Origin: Vallicoccus soli
Lineage (GTDB): Bacteria; Actinomycetota; Actinomycetes; Motilibacterales; Motilibacteraceae
Direction of reading: 5' to 3'
NCBI RefSeq assembly: GCF_003594885.1
Contig: NZ_QZEZ01000006.1
Location: 215,069 to 279,068 of the forward strand
Length of the DNA: 64,000 nucleotides
Position numbers and translations under genes: made by a program. The notes below the pieces were generated by a model that did not search any database, was not told the DNA's origin, and saw nothing but the letters and a program-made list of their open reading frames with translations. Positions 41,714-49,529 of this stretch are shown in pieces; positions within the stretch are counted from its first letter, which is position 1, and each line of letters opens with the position of its first letter.

Positions 41714-42742
41714 GTGACCGCCGCCGCCCCGGCCCGCCCCCGCCCGCTGCGCCCGGACGACGCCGACGCCGTCCTCGCGCTGCTCACCGCCCGCGACGTC
41801 GCGGTCCTCGGGCGGGCCGACACCAGCGCCCAGGACGTGCGCGTCGACCTCGCCGACCCCGACCTCGACCCGCGCAGCTGCGTGGTGGAGGGCGAGGGCC
41901 GGCTCGAGGGGATGGCGCGGGTCTGGTTCGACGCGGCGACCGGGCACGCGGACGTCGACGTCGCGGTGCACCCGGACGCGCCGCAGGGGCTCCTCGCGGC
42001 GCTGCTCGCGCACGTCGACGAGGTGGCGCGCGACGGCGGCGGGGCCCGCGGCTGCGCCGAGATGGTGCTGGACCACCACGCGTACGAGGCCGACCGCCCG
42101 CTGCAGGACGCCCTGCGCGCCGCGGGCTACGAGCCCGCGACCTCGTTCTCGCGGATGCGGCGGGAGCTGGACCGGCCGGTCGAGCGGGTGCGCCCCGAGG
42201 GGGTCGTCGTCCGTCGCGCGCAGGACCCGCCCACCGACGAGGAGCTGCGCCTCGCGCACGCCCTGCACCAGGCCTCCTTCGCCGACCACTTCGGCTTCGC
42301 CCCCCGCTCGTACGAGGACTGGCGGGCCGCCTGGCAGGCCCGTGACGACCGGGGGCCCGTGTGGTTCGCCCAGGTCGACGGGCGCGACGCGGGGTTCCTG
42401 CAGGAGACCGAGGAGCTCGTGGAGGAGCTCGACGCGGGGTACGTGCTGCGCCTCGGCGTCCTGCGCGCGGCGCGCGGGCGCGGCGTCGCGCGGGCGCTGC
42501 TGACGGAGTCCTTCCGCGGCATGCAGCGCCGCGGGCGGGTCGCCGCGGTGCTGCACGTGGACGTCGCGAACAGCACCGGCGCCCTCGCGCTGTACGAGTC
42601 CGTCGGCATGCGGCCGGTCCTGTCCGTGCAGGCGTGGCGGCGGGTGCTGGCGGTGCCCGGCCGGGCGCCGGACCGGGCGCCGGACCGGGCGCCGGACCGG
42701 GCGCCGGACCTGTCGGAGGCCGGGAGCAGGGTGCAGCCATGA
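41714..42742 (+). CDS. Tandem GNAT acetyltransferase
   Basis: The 342-residue protein has two GNAT-like halves, the layout of mycothiol synthase and its relatives. The C-terminal half has the better acetyl-CoA motif (LRLGVLRAARGRGVARALLTESF) and motif B (NSTGALALYESVGM). The first half is degenerate. The substrate is not known; it is too diverged to call MshD. A 12-bp minisatellite at the end encodes four Arg-Ala-Pro-Asp repeats. It overlaps the VOC gene by 4 bp. Confidence 0.88.
   Translation: MTAAAPARPRPLRPDDADAVLALLTARDVAVLGRADTSAQDVRVDLADPDLDPRSCVVEGEGRLEGMARVWFDAATGHADVDVAVHPDAPQGLLAALLAHVDEVARDGGGARGCAEMVLDHHAYEADRPLQDALRAAGYEPATSFSRMRRELDRPVERVRPEGVVVRRAQDPPTDEELRLAHALHQASFADHFGFAPRSYEDWRAAWQARDDRGPVWFAQVDGRDAGFLQETEELVEELDAGYVLRLGVLRAARGRGVARALLTESFRGMQRRGRVAAVLHVDVANSTGALALYESVGMRPVLSVQAWRRVLAVPGRAPDRAPDRAPDRAPDLSEAGSRVQP
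42661..42708. repeat. 12-bp minisatellite (CCGGGCGCCGGA x4)
   Basis: Four perfect units in frame at the 3' end of the GNAT gene encode RAPD four times. Exact identity suggests recent slippage. Confidence 0.9.
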
Positions 42743-43092
42743 TCGGACGCCTCCACTCCGTGGTCCTGGACTGCCCCGACCCGCGGGCCCTCGCCCGCTT
42801 CTACAGCGCGCTGCTCGGCGAGCCCGTGACGCGCGACGACGACGACTGGGTCGTCGTGGGCGAGGACGCCCGGCGCTGCCTGGCCTTCCAGCGGGCCCCC
42901 GACCACGTGCCGCCCCGCTGGCCCGACCCCGCGCACCCGCAGCAGGTCCACCTCGACGTGCAGGTCGACGACCTCGACGAGGGCGAGCGGCAGGTGCTCG
43001 CGCTCGGTGCGACGCGGCTGCCGGACGAGGGGGACCCCGGGTTCCGCGTCTTCGCGGACCCCGCCGGGCACCCCTTCTGCCTCGTGGACTGA
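42739..43092 (+). CDS. VOC-family (glyoxalase-like) protein
   Basis: The 117-residue protein has the two beta-alpha-beta-beta-beta units of the vicinal oxygen chelate fold: LHSVVLDCPDPRALARFYSALLG and QVHLDVQVDDLDEGERQVLALGA, ending DPAGHPFCLVD. The metal-ligand His and Glu/Asp positions are present. The substrate is unknown. The ATG overlaps the GNAT stop codon by 4 bp. Confidence 0.92.
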   Translation: MIGRLHSVVLDCPDPRALARFYSALLGEPVTRDDDDWVVVGEDARRCLAFQRAPDHVPPRWPDPAHPQQVHLDVQVDDLDEGERQVLALGATRLPDEGDPGFRVFADPAGHPFCLVD

Positions 43093-43125
43093 GTGGGCGC
43101 CCCCGCTCCGGGGGACGCTGCGGGC

Positions 43126-43488
43126 GTGGGGCTCTTCGAGGTCGACGAGGCGCGCGCCGAGCTGGCGCGCCTGCTGCCGGTGCTCGACGAGATCGTGCTG
43201 CTGCGCGCGGAGGCGGCGGAGGTGCAGGCCGCGCTCGCCGGCGGCCCGGCCACGCCGCTCGGTGGGCTGCCCGAGCTCAAGGCCGCGCACGCCCGCCTCG
43301 ACGACCTCATGGCGCAGGTGCAGGCCACCGGCGCCGAGCTCAAGGGCATCGCGCCGCTGCTCGTGGACTTCCCGAGCGAGCTCGACGGGGTCCCGGTGCT
43401 GCTGTGCTGGCTCGAGGGCGACCGGGAGCTGGCGTGGTACCACCGCACGGACCTGGGGTTCGCCGGTCGCCGCCGGCTGCCGTCGTGA
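43126..43488 (+). CDS. DUF2203 domain-containing protein
   Basis: About 120 residues. FEVDEARAELARLLPVLDEI leads a helical region, followed by DLMAQVQATGAELKGI and VDFPSELDGVPVLLCWLEGDRELAWYH, the conserved block of the family. The function is unknown. GTG 43126 matches the family N-terminus; GTG 43093 would add 11 residues. It is third in the GNAT-VOC-DUF2203-mug series and its TGA overlaps the mug GTG. Confidence 0.88.
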   Translation: MGLFEVDEARAELARLLPVLDEIVLLRAEAAEVQAALAGGPATPLGGLPELKAAHARLDDLMAQVQATGAELKGIAPLLVDFPSELDGVPVLLCWLEGDRELAWYHRTDLGFAGRRRLPS

Positions 43489-44199
43489 GCGGGGGAGGCG
43501 CGGCGGGCGGTCCGGGCGGGGCGGGCGGTCCGGGCGGTCCGGGCGGTCCGGGCGGGTCGGGTGGGGCGGGCTCTGCGGGGCCGCCGCTGCGGCCCACGCC
43601 CGAGCAGGTGCGGGCCGCGTACGGCGCCGAGGTCCCCGACCTCGTCGGCCCCGGCCTGCGCGTGCTCCTCGTCGGGATCAACCCGTCGCTGTGGTCCGGC
43701 GCCACCGGCTACCACTTCGCCCGCCCGGGCAACCGGCTCTGGCGCACCCTCGCCGCCTCGGGGCTCACCCCGCGGCTGCTCGCCCCGCACGAGACGGGGG
43801 CGCTGCTCGCGGCCGGTGTCGGCATCAGCAACCTCGTGCCGCGGGCGACGGCGCGCCGACGAGCTCACCGACGACGAGCTGCGCGCCGGGCCGGCGCGCG
43901 TCGAGGCGCTCGCCCGGCGGTGGGCGCCGGCCGCGGTGGCGGTGCTCGGCATCAGCGCCTACCGCACCGGCTGGGGCCGGCGCGACGCCCGGGTGGGCCC
44001 GCAGGGCGCCACCGTCGCCGGCCGCCCGCTGTGGGTGCTGCCCAACCCCAGCGGGCTCAACGCGAGCTACCAGCAGCCCGCGCTCACCGCCGCGTTCGCC
44101 GAGCTCGCGGCGTCGCTCCCGCCCGCCGCTCCCCATGAGGGGCACCCTCAGGCGCCCGCGCCGGATGAGGGTGCCCCTCAGCAGACTCGACTCTGCTGA
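43485..44199 (+). pseudogene. mug: Mismatch-specific uracil-DNA glycosylase Mug, frameshifted
   Basis: The first 125 codons read in one frame and contain the Mug/TDG active-site block LLVGINPSLWSGATGYHFARP. The remainder (DELTDDELRAGPARVEAL, AVLGISAYRTGWG and the DNA-wedge motif LPNPSGLNASY) lies in another frame. The switch is at about 43852-43862, within GCGACGGCGCGCCGACGAG; one extra G would restore ATARADELTDDE. It is either a real one-base deletion or a sequence error. The N-terminus is extended by a Gly/Pro minisatellite. The downstream frame runs into the repeats and stops at TGA 44199. The family removes uracil from G:U mismatches. Confidence 0.85.
43505..43560. repeat. 9-bp minisatellite (GGGCGGTCC and variants)
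   Basis: Three perfect units start at 43523, 43532 and 43541, with diverged units on both sides. They encode Gly-Gly-Pro repeats at the N-terminus of Mug. Confidence 0.8.
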
Positions 44200-44331
44200 G
44201 GGTGCCCCTCATGGGTGCGCGCCGCCTGGGGGTGCCCCTCATGGGTGTGCGCCGCCTGGGGGTGCCCCTCATGGGTGTGTGCCGCCTGGGGGTGCCCCTC
44301 ATGGGTGCGCGCCGCCTCGGGGTGCCCCTCA
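44131..44331. repeat. 30-bp tandem array and inverted copies of the TGAGGGTGCCCCTCA element
   Basis: Four full 30-bp units (44201, 44231, 44261, 44291) and a partial fifth (44321) each begin GGTGCCCCTC and continue with ATGGGTG(T/C)G and GCCGCCT. Upstream are separate copies of the palindrome at 44166-44180 and 44197-44211, and an inverted one at 44136-44150. The array lies between convergent genes: the left end supplies the mug stop and the right end the ABC permease stop. It has no unique spacers, so it is not a CRISPR array. Confidence 0.85.
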
Positions 44332-47049
44332 GAGCGCCTGGCGGGCGACGAGCGGCAGCCGCGAGCGCGTGCACAGCCACGCGCCGGCGGCGGCGAGCAG
44401 CGGCACGCCGACGAGGATCGTGGCGAGCGACGGCCAGGGCAGCACGACCGTCATCTGCGGGTCGGAGCCGACGAAGGCGAGCGCGGGCACGAACCCGGCG
44501 GCGATGCCGAGCGCGCCGCCGAGCCCGGCGACGACGAGGGCCTGGGCCCCCGCGAGGCTGCGCCGCAGCCGGGGGGTGGCGCCCACCGCGGCGAGCGTCG
44601 CGTGGTCGGCGCGGGCGTCGGCCTGGGCGAGCCCGGTCGAGACCCCCGTGGCGCCGAGGGTCACGAGGGCCGCGGCCGCGGCCAGGGCGAGCAGGCCGAC
44701 GCCGTAGCGGCTGACGTACCCCCGCTCGACGTGCAGGTCGGCTCCCGCCGCGGTGCGCTCGAGCGCCGCCAGGGCGGCCTCCTCCTCGTCCTCGGTGGGC
44801 AGCCGCTCGAGGTCGGCGAGCAGGAAGCCCGGGCCGACCTCGAGGCCGAGCCGCTCGGCCGCCTCGGGGCTGACCACGGCCGCGACGGCGGTCTGCGGGG
44901 CGTCGAGCAGGACCGCCGGCAGGGAGGTGCGCTCGGCGCGGGCCTGGATCGCGGCGTACTCCTGCTCGGTGGCGTCGGCCGGCGCCACCTCCTCGCTGAC
45001 GAAGGTCACCCGGCCGTCGAGCAGCTCGGCGCGGCGGGTCGTCACGACCCCGCCCTCGGCGAGCGCGCGCTCGGCCTCGGGGGACGTCGTGCCGGTCGCC
45101 CAGCGCAGGACCTCCGGGCCGCCCACGGCGAGGGCGTGCATCGGCCCGCCGTAGGTGATCGCGCAGCGCCAGTCCTCGGGGGCCTGCCCGCCCGGGCACA
45201 GGTTCGCCTCGGGGACCTCGATCCAGGTGCTGGTGCTGCACCCCCCGGGGTAGCAGTCCTCCTGCGTCGGCACCTGGTGGACGGCCTCGACCGGCAGGGT
45301 CGCCTCCAGGGCCGACCGTGCGCGCTGCGGGTCGACCTCGGTGACGAGCGGCGCCGACCCGCCGCCGGACCAGTCCTGCACCAGCAGGGGTGCGCTCGCG
45401 GTCCCGAGCGGCTGGCTGTAGCCGTACGTCCGCTCGTCGTGGTCGTCGAGCGAGGCGACGTAGAGCGTGATCGCGGTGCTGCCGGCCACGGCCGCCATGA
45501 CCGCGGCCATCGCCGGGGCCGACCGGCCGCGGTGCCGGGCGGCGTCGCGCAGCGCGAGCCGCGGCGCGAGCGGGGCCCTGCCGGCGAGCCGGCCGGCCAG
45601 GCCGATGACCGCCGGGGACAGCACGACCAGGCCGAGCAGCGCGAGGCCCGAGCCGCCGGCGACCAGCGCCGCGATCCCGTACGCCTCGACGTCGGACGCG
45701 GTGCGGTCCCCGGTGTTGACGGCGAGCGCCCACGCGCTGCCGAGCGCGGCCGCCCCGGCGCCCGCGGCTGTGATGACGACGGCGGCGGCGGGGACGCGCC
45801 GCGGCGTCGACACCTGCCCGCGGCGCCCGGCGAGCACGGCCACCGGGTCCTGGCGGGCCGCGGTGCGGGCGGGCAGGACCGCCGCCACCACAGCGGTGAC
45901 CACCCCGAGCAGGGCCACCGCGGCGAGCTCGAGCGGGCGGACGTCGTACCGGCCGAGGGCCTGGCCCGTCCAGTCCTCGACGAGCGGGCGCGCGGCCCAG
46001 GCCAGGAGCAGCCCGGTGACGACCCCGGCGGCGGCGGCGACCGCGCCGAGGACGAGCCCGCCGGCGAGGACGACGAGCCGCACCTGGCGCCGGGTGCCGC
46101 CCGCCGCCGCGAGCAGCGCCAGGGCGTGCGCCTGGCGCCGGGCGCCGACCGCGAAGGCGGCCCCGGCGAGCAGCACCACCTCGAGCGCGGCCAGCCCGCC
46201 GACGAGCGCGGCCACGAGCACGTACGCGAGCAGGTCGCGGCCGCCGCCGCCCCCGTCCTGGTAGTAGGGGACCGCCTCCTGCGGCGGCGGGTCGAGCAGG
46301 ACGGCGCGCGAGAGGGCCACGCCGCCGCGCTCGTTGAGCGCGACGACCTCGTCCCAGGTGAGGGGGTCGTCGGTGACGAGGTACGCGGCGTCGGGCTGGG
46401 GGCTCGTCGCGCCGGGCACGGTCCCGAGGGTGCCCGGCAGGGCGACGACGGCCTCGAGGCCGGGGTCGTCGGCGTAGCGGACGACCCCGGAGACGGTGAA
46501 CGACCGCTCGGCGGGCTGGACCACCTGCGCCGCGCCGCCGATGCCGGTGCCCAGCCGCTCGAGCAGCGCGGGGGTGACGAGCACCTCGTCCGGGCCGGAG
46601 GGGCGGGCGCCCGCCTCGACGTCCCAGCGCCCGCGGAACGCCGGGTCGGCGGCGTCGACCTCCTGCCAGCCGGTGGTCGCGCTGCCGGCGTCGGTGGTGA
46701 CCCGTACGGACGACGCCGCGGCGGTCAGCGCGCGGGCGCCGGCCGGGACGAGGTCGAGGAGGTCGGGGTACTCGCCGGTGCCGCCGTCGCGGGTCAGCCA
46801 GGAGCGCAGGTCGGGCTCCTGGCTGAGCCCCGCGCCGGCGGGGGCGCGGACCTCGACGCGGGCCTGGGTGGTGCCGAGCTCGCGGGCGGCGACCTCGTCG
46901 GGGTCGAGCTGGCCGCTGCGGAACGTCACGTCGCCCAGGACGAGCGCCATGACCGGCAGGGCGACCATGACGACGACGAGCGCGCTGCGGCCGCGGGCGC
47001 GGCGCGCGTCGCGCCGGGCGATGCGCAGGAGGGCGAGGAGGGCGCTCAC
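44329..47049 (-). CDS. FtsX-like ABC transporter permease
   Basis: The 906-residue protein has an N-terminal helix with a large extracellular domain, then clusters of membrane helices in two FtsX-like repeats (YVLVAALVGGLAALEVVLLAG; LALAAAAALVTLGATGVSTGLAQ). A second extracellular domain between them contains four Cys in EDCYPGGCSTSTW and LCPGGQAPEDWRCAI, probably two disulfides. It is of MacB/LolCE type, suggesting lipoprotein, peptide or drug handling. It overlaps the ATPase gene by 4 bp, and the operon is headed by a PadR regulator. The stop codon is inside the repeat array. Confidence 0.92.
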   Translation of the reverse strand: MSALLALLRIARRDARRARGRSALVVVMVALPVMALVLGDVTFRSGQLDPDEVAARELGTTQARVEVRAPAGAGLSQEPDLRSWLTRDGGTGEYPDLLDLVPAGARALTAAASSVRVTTDAGSATTGWQEVDAADPAFRGRWDVEAGARPSGPDEVLVTPALLERLGTGIGGAAQVVQPAERSFTVSGVVRYADDPGLEAVVALPGTLGTVPGATSPQPDAAYLVTDDPLTWDEVVALNERGGVALSRAVLLDPPPQEAVPYYQDGGGGGRDLLAYVLVAALVGGLAALEVVLLAGAAFAVGARRQAHALALLAAAGGTRRQVRLVVLAGGLVLGAVAAAAGVVTGLLLAWAARPLVEDWTGQALGRYDVRPLELAAVALLGVVTAVVAAVLPARTAARQDPVAVLAGRRGQVSTPRRVPAAAVVITAAGAGAAALGSAWALAVNTGDRTASDVEAYGIAALVAGGSGLALLGLVVLSPAVIGLAGRLAGRAPLAPRLALRDAARHRGRSAPAMAAVMAAVAGSTAITLYVASLDDHDERTYGYSQPLGTASAPLLVQDWSGGGSAPLVTEVDPQRARSALEATLPVEAVHQVPTQEDCYPGGCSTSTWIEVPEANLCPGGQAPEDWRCAITYGGPMHALAVGGPEVLRWATGTTSPEAERALAEGGVVTTRRAELLDGRVTFVSEEVAPADATEQEYAAIQARAERTSLPAVLLDAPQTAVAAVVSPEAAERLGLEVGPGFLLADLERLPTEDEEEAALAALERTAAGADLHVERGYVSRYGVGLLALAAAAALVTLGATGVSTGLAQADARADHATLAAVGATPRLRRSLAGAQALVVAGLGGALGIAAGFVPALAFVGSDPQMTVVLPWPSLATILVGVPLLAAAGAWLCTRSRLPLVARQAL

Positions 47050-47789
47050 GAGCGCTGCCCCAGCAGGACCTCGGCGCCCGGCGCGCGGCCGGTGTCGTCG
47101 ACGACGCGCCCGTCGCGCAGGAACACGATGCGGTCGGCCCAGGCCGCGTGCCGGGCCTCGTGGGTGACGAGCACCCCCGCGGCGCCGGCGTCGACGCGGC
47201 GGCGGAGCAGGGCGAGCACGGCCTCGCCGGTCTCGGAGTCGAGGGCGCCGGTCGGCTCGTCGGCGAGGACGAGGCGGCGGTCGCCCACGAGGGCGCGGGC
47301 GATGGCCACGCGCTGGCGCTGCCCGCCGGACATGTCGTCGGGGAAGCGCTGGGCCAGGTCGGCGATGCCGACCTCCTCGAGCGCGGCGAGCGCCTCGCCC
47401 CGGGCGGTGCGGGCCCTGACCCCGTCGAGCTCGCGGGGCAGCGCGACGTTCTCCGCGGCGGTGAGCGCCGGGATGAGGTTGAAGTCCTGGAAGACGTAGC
47501 CGACGCTGCGCCGGCGCAGGGCGGCCAGCGCGGAGCGGTCGAGGCTGGACAGGATGGTCCCCTCGACGACGACGTCGCCGGAGGTGGGGCTGTCCAGGCC
47601 GCCGGCGAGCGTGAGGAGGGTCGACTTGCCGGAGCCCGAGGGGCCCATGACGGCGACGAGCTCGCCGGCGCGGACGGACAGGTCGATCTCGCGCAGGGCG
47701 TGGACGGCCGACGCGCCGTCGCCGTGCACGCGGGTGACCGCGCGCAGGAGCAGGACCTTGTCGGTGGGGACCGTGGTGGCGGTGCTCAT
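47046..47789 (-). CDS. LolD/MacB-type ABC transporter ATP-binding protein
   Basis: The 247-residue protein has Walker A MGPSGSGKSTLLTLAGG, Q-loop VFQDFNLIPAL, signature MSGGQRQRVAIARAL, Walker B RLVLADEPTGALDS and an H-loop in VTHEARHAAWADR. This matches the LolD/MacB family that partners FtsX-like permeases. It is flanked by 4-bp overlaps with the PadR gene upstream and the permease downstream. Confidence 0.95.
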   Translation of the reverse strand: MSTATTVPTDKVLLLRAVTRVHGDGASAVHALREIDLSVRAGELVAVMGPSGSGKSTLLTLAGGLDSPTSGDVVVEGTILSSLDRSALAALRRRSVGYVFQDFNLIPALTAAENVALPRELDGVRARTARGEALAALEEVGIADLAQRFPDDMSGGQRQRVAIARALVGDRRLVLADEPTGALDSETGEAVLALLRRRVDAGAAGVLVTHEARHAAWADRIVFLRDGRVVDDTGRAPGAEVLLGQRS

Positions 47790-48379
47790 CGCGCAGCCTC
47801 CGTCGTGGCGCTCGTGCTGGTGGTGGTGGCGGTGGTGGTGGGCGCTGCGCCCGACCCGCTCGCCGCGCGGTCGCGGGCGGCGCGGGCGAGCCGTGCCTCG
47901 CAGTGGTCGAGCCAGCGGACCTCGGCCTCGGCCTGGAAGACGAGGCTGTCGACGACGAGCGACCAGGCGAGGTCACCCGCGCCGGCCTTGACGCGCGTGT
48001 AGTCCTGCAGAGCGCGCAGGGTGGCGCTGCGCTGGCGCTGGATCACGGCCTGGACGTCGACGCCGGGGACCGTCACGGCCAGCGCCAGCTTGATCGCCAG
48101 CTCGTCGCGCGGCGGGGCGCCGCGCTCGACGGGGGCGGCGAACCAGGCGGCGACGTCGTCCCGGCCGGAGGGCGTGATCGCGTAGAAGACCTGGCCCTCC
48201 TCGCTCTCGCCGGCGGGCTCGACGAGGCCGTCGCGCTCGAGTCGGGACAGGGTCGAGTAGACCTGCCCCACGTTGAGGGGCCAGGTGGCCCCGGTGCGGG
48301 CCTCGAACTCCGCGCGCAGCTGGTAGCCGTAGCGCGGGCCCTCGGCGAGCAGGGCCAGCAGGCCCCTCCTGACGGACAT
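47786..48379 (-). CDS. PadR-family transcriptional regulator
   Basis: The 197-residue protein has an N-terminal winged helix (LLALLAEGPRYGYQLRAEFEARTG; GQVYSTLSRLERDGLVEP), a C-terminal Vir-C-type helical domain, and a Thr/Ser-rich tail. Such PadR genes typically repress the ABC exporter they precede. The operon PadR-ATPase-permease is joined by 4-bp overlaps. Paired palindromes lie 15 bp upstream of its ATG. Confidence 0.94.
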   Translation of the reverse strand: MSVRRGLLALLAEGPRYGYQLRAEFEARTGATWPLNVGQVYSTLSRLERDGLVEPAGESEEGQVFYAITPSGRDDVAAWFAAPVERGAPPRDELAIKLALAVTVPGVDVQAVIQRQRSATLRALQDYTRVKAGAGDLAWSLVVDSLVFQAEAEVRWLDHCEARLARAARDRAASGSGAAPTTTATTTSTSATTEAAR

Positions 48380-48393
48380 GGTGCTCCTCGTGG

Positions 48394-48427
48394 ATACCGG
48401 GTATGCACTTCTAGGTATACCCGGTAT
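48394..48427. promoter_or_regulatory. PadR operator candidate: ATACCGGGTAT and ATACCCGGTAT
   Basis: Two 11-bp near-palindromes in inverted relation, 12 bp apart, lie immediately upstream of the PadR start codon. The A/T-rich arms stand out from the surrounding GC-rich DNA. Autorepression of the PadR-ABC operon is inferred. Confidence 0.65.
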
Positions 48428-48450
48428 GCAGCGCCGGCGTCGAGCGTTCG

Positions 48451-49044
48451 TCAGATCCCGTCGACGACGGTGTCGAGGACGCGCTCGAGGCAGGCCCGCC
48501 GCTCGGCCGCCGGCAGGCCGGCCAGGGGCCCCTCGAGCAGCACCGCCGCGCCGTGCACCGCGGCCCAGGCGGGCACCTCGGCCCCGTCGCGGCGAGCGGC
48601 GGGCAGGGCGCCGGCCGCGACGAGCTCGTCGAGCGCGGCGACGAGCTGGTCGTACGGGTCCTGGTCGATCCCGGTCGACGGGCCGCCGAAGGCGGTGCGG
48701 AAGAGGCCGGGCTCCTCCTCGGCGAAGAGCGCGTACGCCCGCCCCACGGCGCGGAAGCGCTCCAGCGCCCGGTCCGCGCGGGTCCGGCGGCGGGGGGTGC
48801 GGCCGGCCTCCTCCTGCATCCGCCGCGCCATGAGCCCGAGCGCGCGCCCGGCGACCGCGGCGACGAGCGCCTCGCGGTCGGCGAAGTGCCGGTACGCCGC
48901 GGTGGGCGACACCCCGGTCGCCCGAGCGGCCTCGCGCAGCACGACGGCCTGCGGGCCGCCCTGCCGGGCGAGCTCGACGCCGGCCGCGACGAGGGCGTTG
49001 CGGAGGTCGCCGTGGTGGTACGCGGTGCGCTCGTTCACCGCCAC
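48451..49044 (-). CDS. TetR-family transcriptional regulator
   Basis: The 197-residue protein has a helix-turn-helix at residues about 10-55 (HHGDLRNALVAAGVELARQGG; LREAARATGVSPTAAYRHFADREALVAAV) and a TetR_C-type helical ligand domain (FRAVGRAYALFAEEEPGLFRTAF). It is divergent from the DUF4188 gene, with a dyad in the shared promoter region. Confidence 0.94.
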   Translation of the reverse strand: MAVNERTAYHHGDLRNALVAAGVELARQGGPQAVVLREAARATGVSPTAAYRHFADREALVAAVAGRALGLMARRMQEEAGRTPRRRTRADRALERFRAVGRAYALFAEEEPGLFRTAFGGPSTGIDQDPYDQLVAALDELVAAGALPAARRDGAEVPAWAAVHGAAVLLEGPLAGLPAAERRACLERVLDTVVDGI

Positions 49045-49090
49045 ATGTTGACAGCGTGCACATCCGCTGCCAAGTTGACACCGTCAACAT
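49045..49090. promoter_or_regulatory. TetR operator candidate (ATGTTGAC ... GTCAACAT, with inner GTTGACACCGTCAAC)
   Basis: Outer inverted 8-mers stand at 49045 and 49083. A compact 6-3-6 dyad occupies 49074-49088. All lie between the TetR start and the DUF4188 start, so one repressor could silence both directions. Confidence 0.6.
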
Positions 49091-49109
49091 CGAGGTGGAG
49101 GAGGTCGCG

Positions 49110-49529
49110 GTGGCGCGGCAGGTGGCCCAGGTCGACGGCGAGGTCGTCGTGTTCCTCGTCGGCATGCGGATCAACCGGTGGACCCGGCCCTGGAACTGGG
49201 GCCCGGTGTTCGCGGCGATGCCCCGGATGCTCGCCGAGCTCGCCCGCGCCGACCGGGGGATGCTCGGGGCCCGCACCTTCTGGTCGGGCCGCGTGGTGCT
49301 CGTGGTGCAGCACTGGCGCTCGGAGGACGAGCTGCGGGCCTACGCCCGCTCCGCCGACGCGGAGCACCTGCCGGCGTGGCGGCGGTTCAACCGCCGGGCC
49401 AGGGCCACCGGCGACGTCGGCGTCTTCCACGAGACCTACCGGGTGGACGCGGCCGACGTGGAGTCGGTGTACGTCTCCATGGAGCCCGTGCTGCTCGGGG
49501 CGGCGACGGGTGGCAGGGTGGTCGGGTGA
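49110..49529 (+). CDS. DUF4188 domain-containing protein
   Basis: The 139-residue protein carries the family blocks VFLVGMRINRWTRPWNWGPVF and MLGARTFWSGRVVLVVQHWRS, then AYARSADAEHLPAWRRFNRRA. The fold is ferredoxin-like (dimeric alpha-beta barrel) and related families are haem or monooxygenase proteins, but no function is established. GTG 49110 was chosen because GGAGGAGG precedes it; the frame opens earlier inside the operator. It overlaps the next gene by 4 bp. Confidence 0.88.
   Translation: MARQVAQVDGEVVVFLVGMRINRWTRPWNWGPVFAAMPRMLAELARADRGMLGARTFWSGRVVLVVQHWRSEDELRAYARSADAEHLPAWRRFNRRARATGDVGVFHETYRVDAADVESVYVSMEPVLLGAATGGRVVG

Noticed and set aside
44131..44331. The regularly spaced repeat looks at first like a CRISPR array
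   Set aside because: Units are contiguous 30-mers with no unique spacers, there is no leader and no cas gene in the window, and the repeat core equals a terminator-like palindrome found elsewhere.
44202..44714. A plus-strand open frame with a 10-residue repeat (RLGVPLMGxR)
   Set aside because: It is a by-product of the 30-bp array followed by antisense of the FtsX-like gene; codon pattern and homology both support the minus strand.
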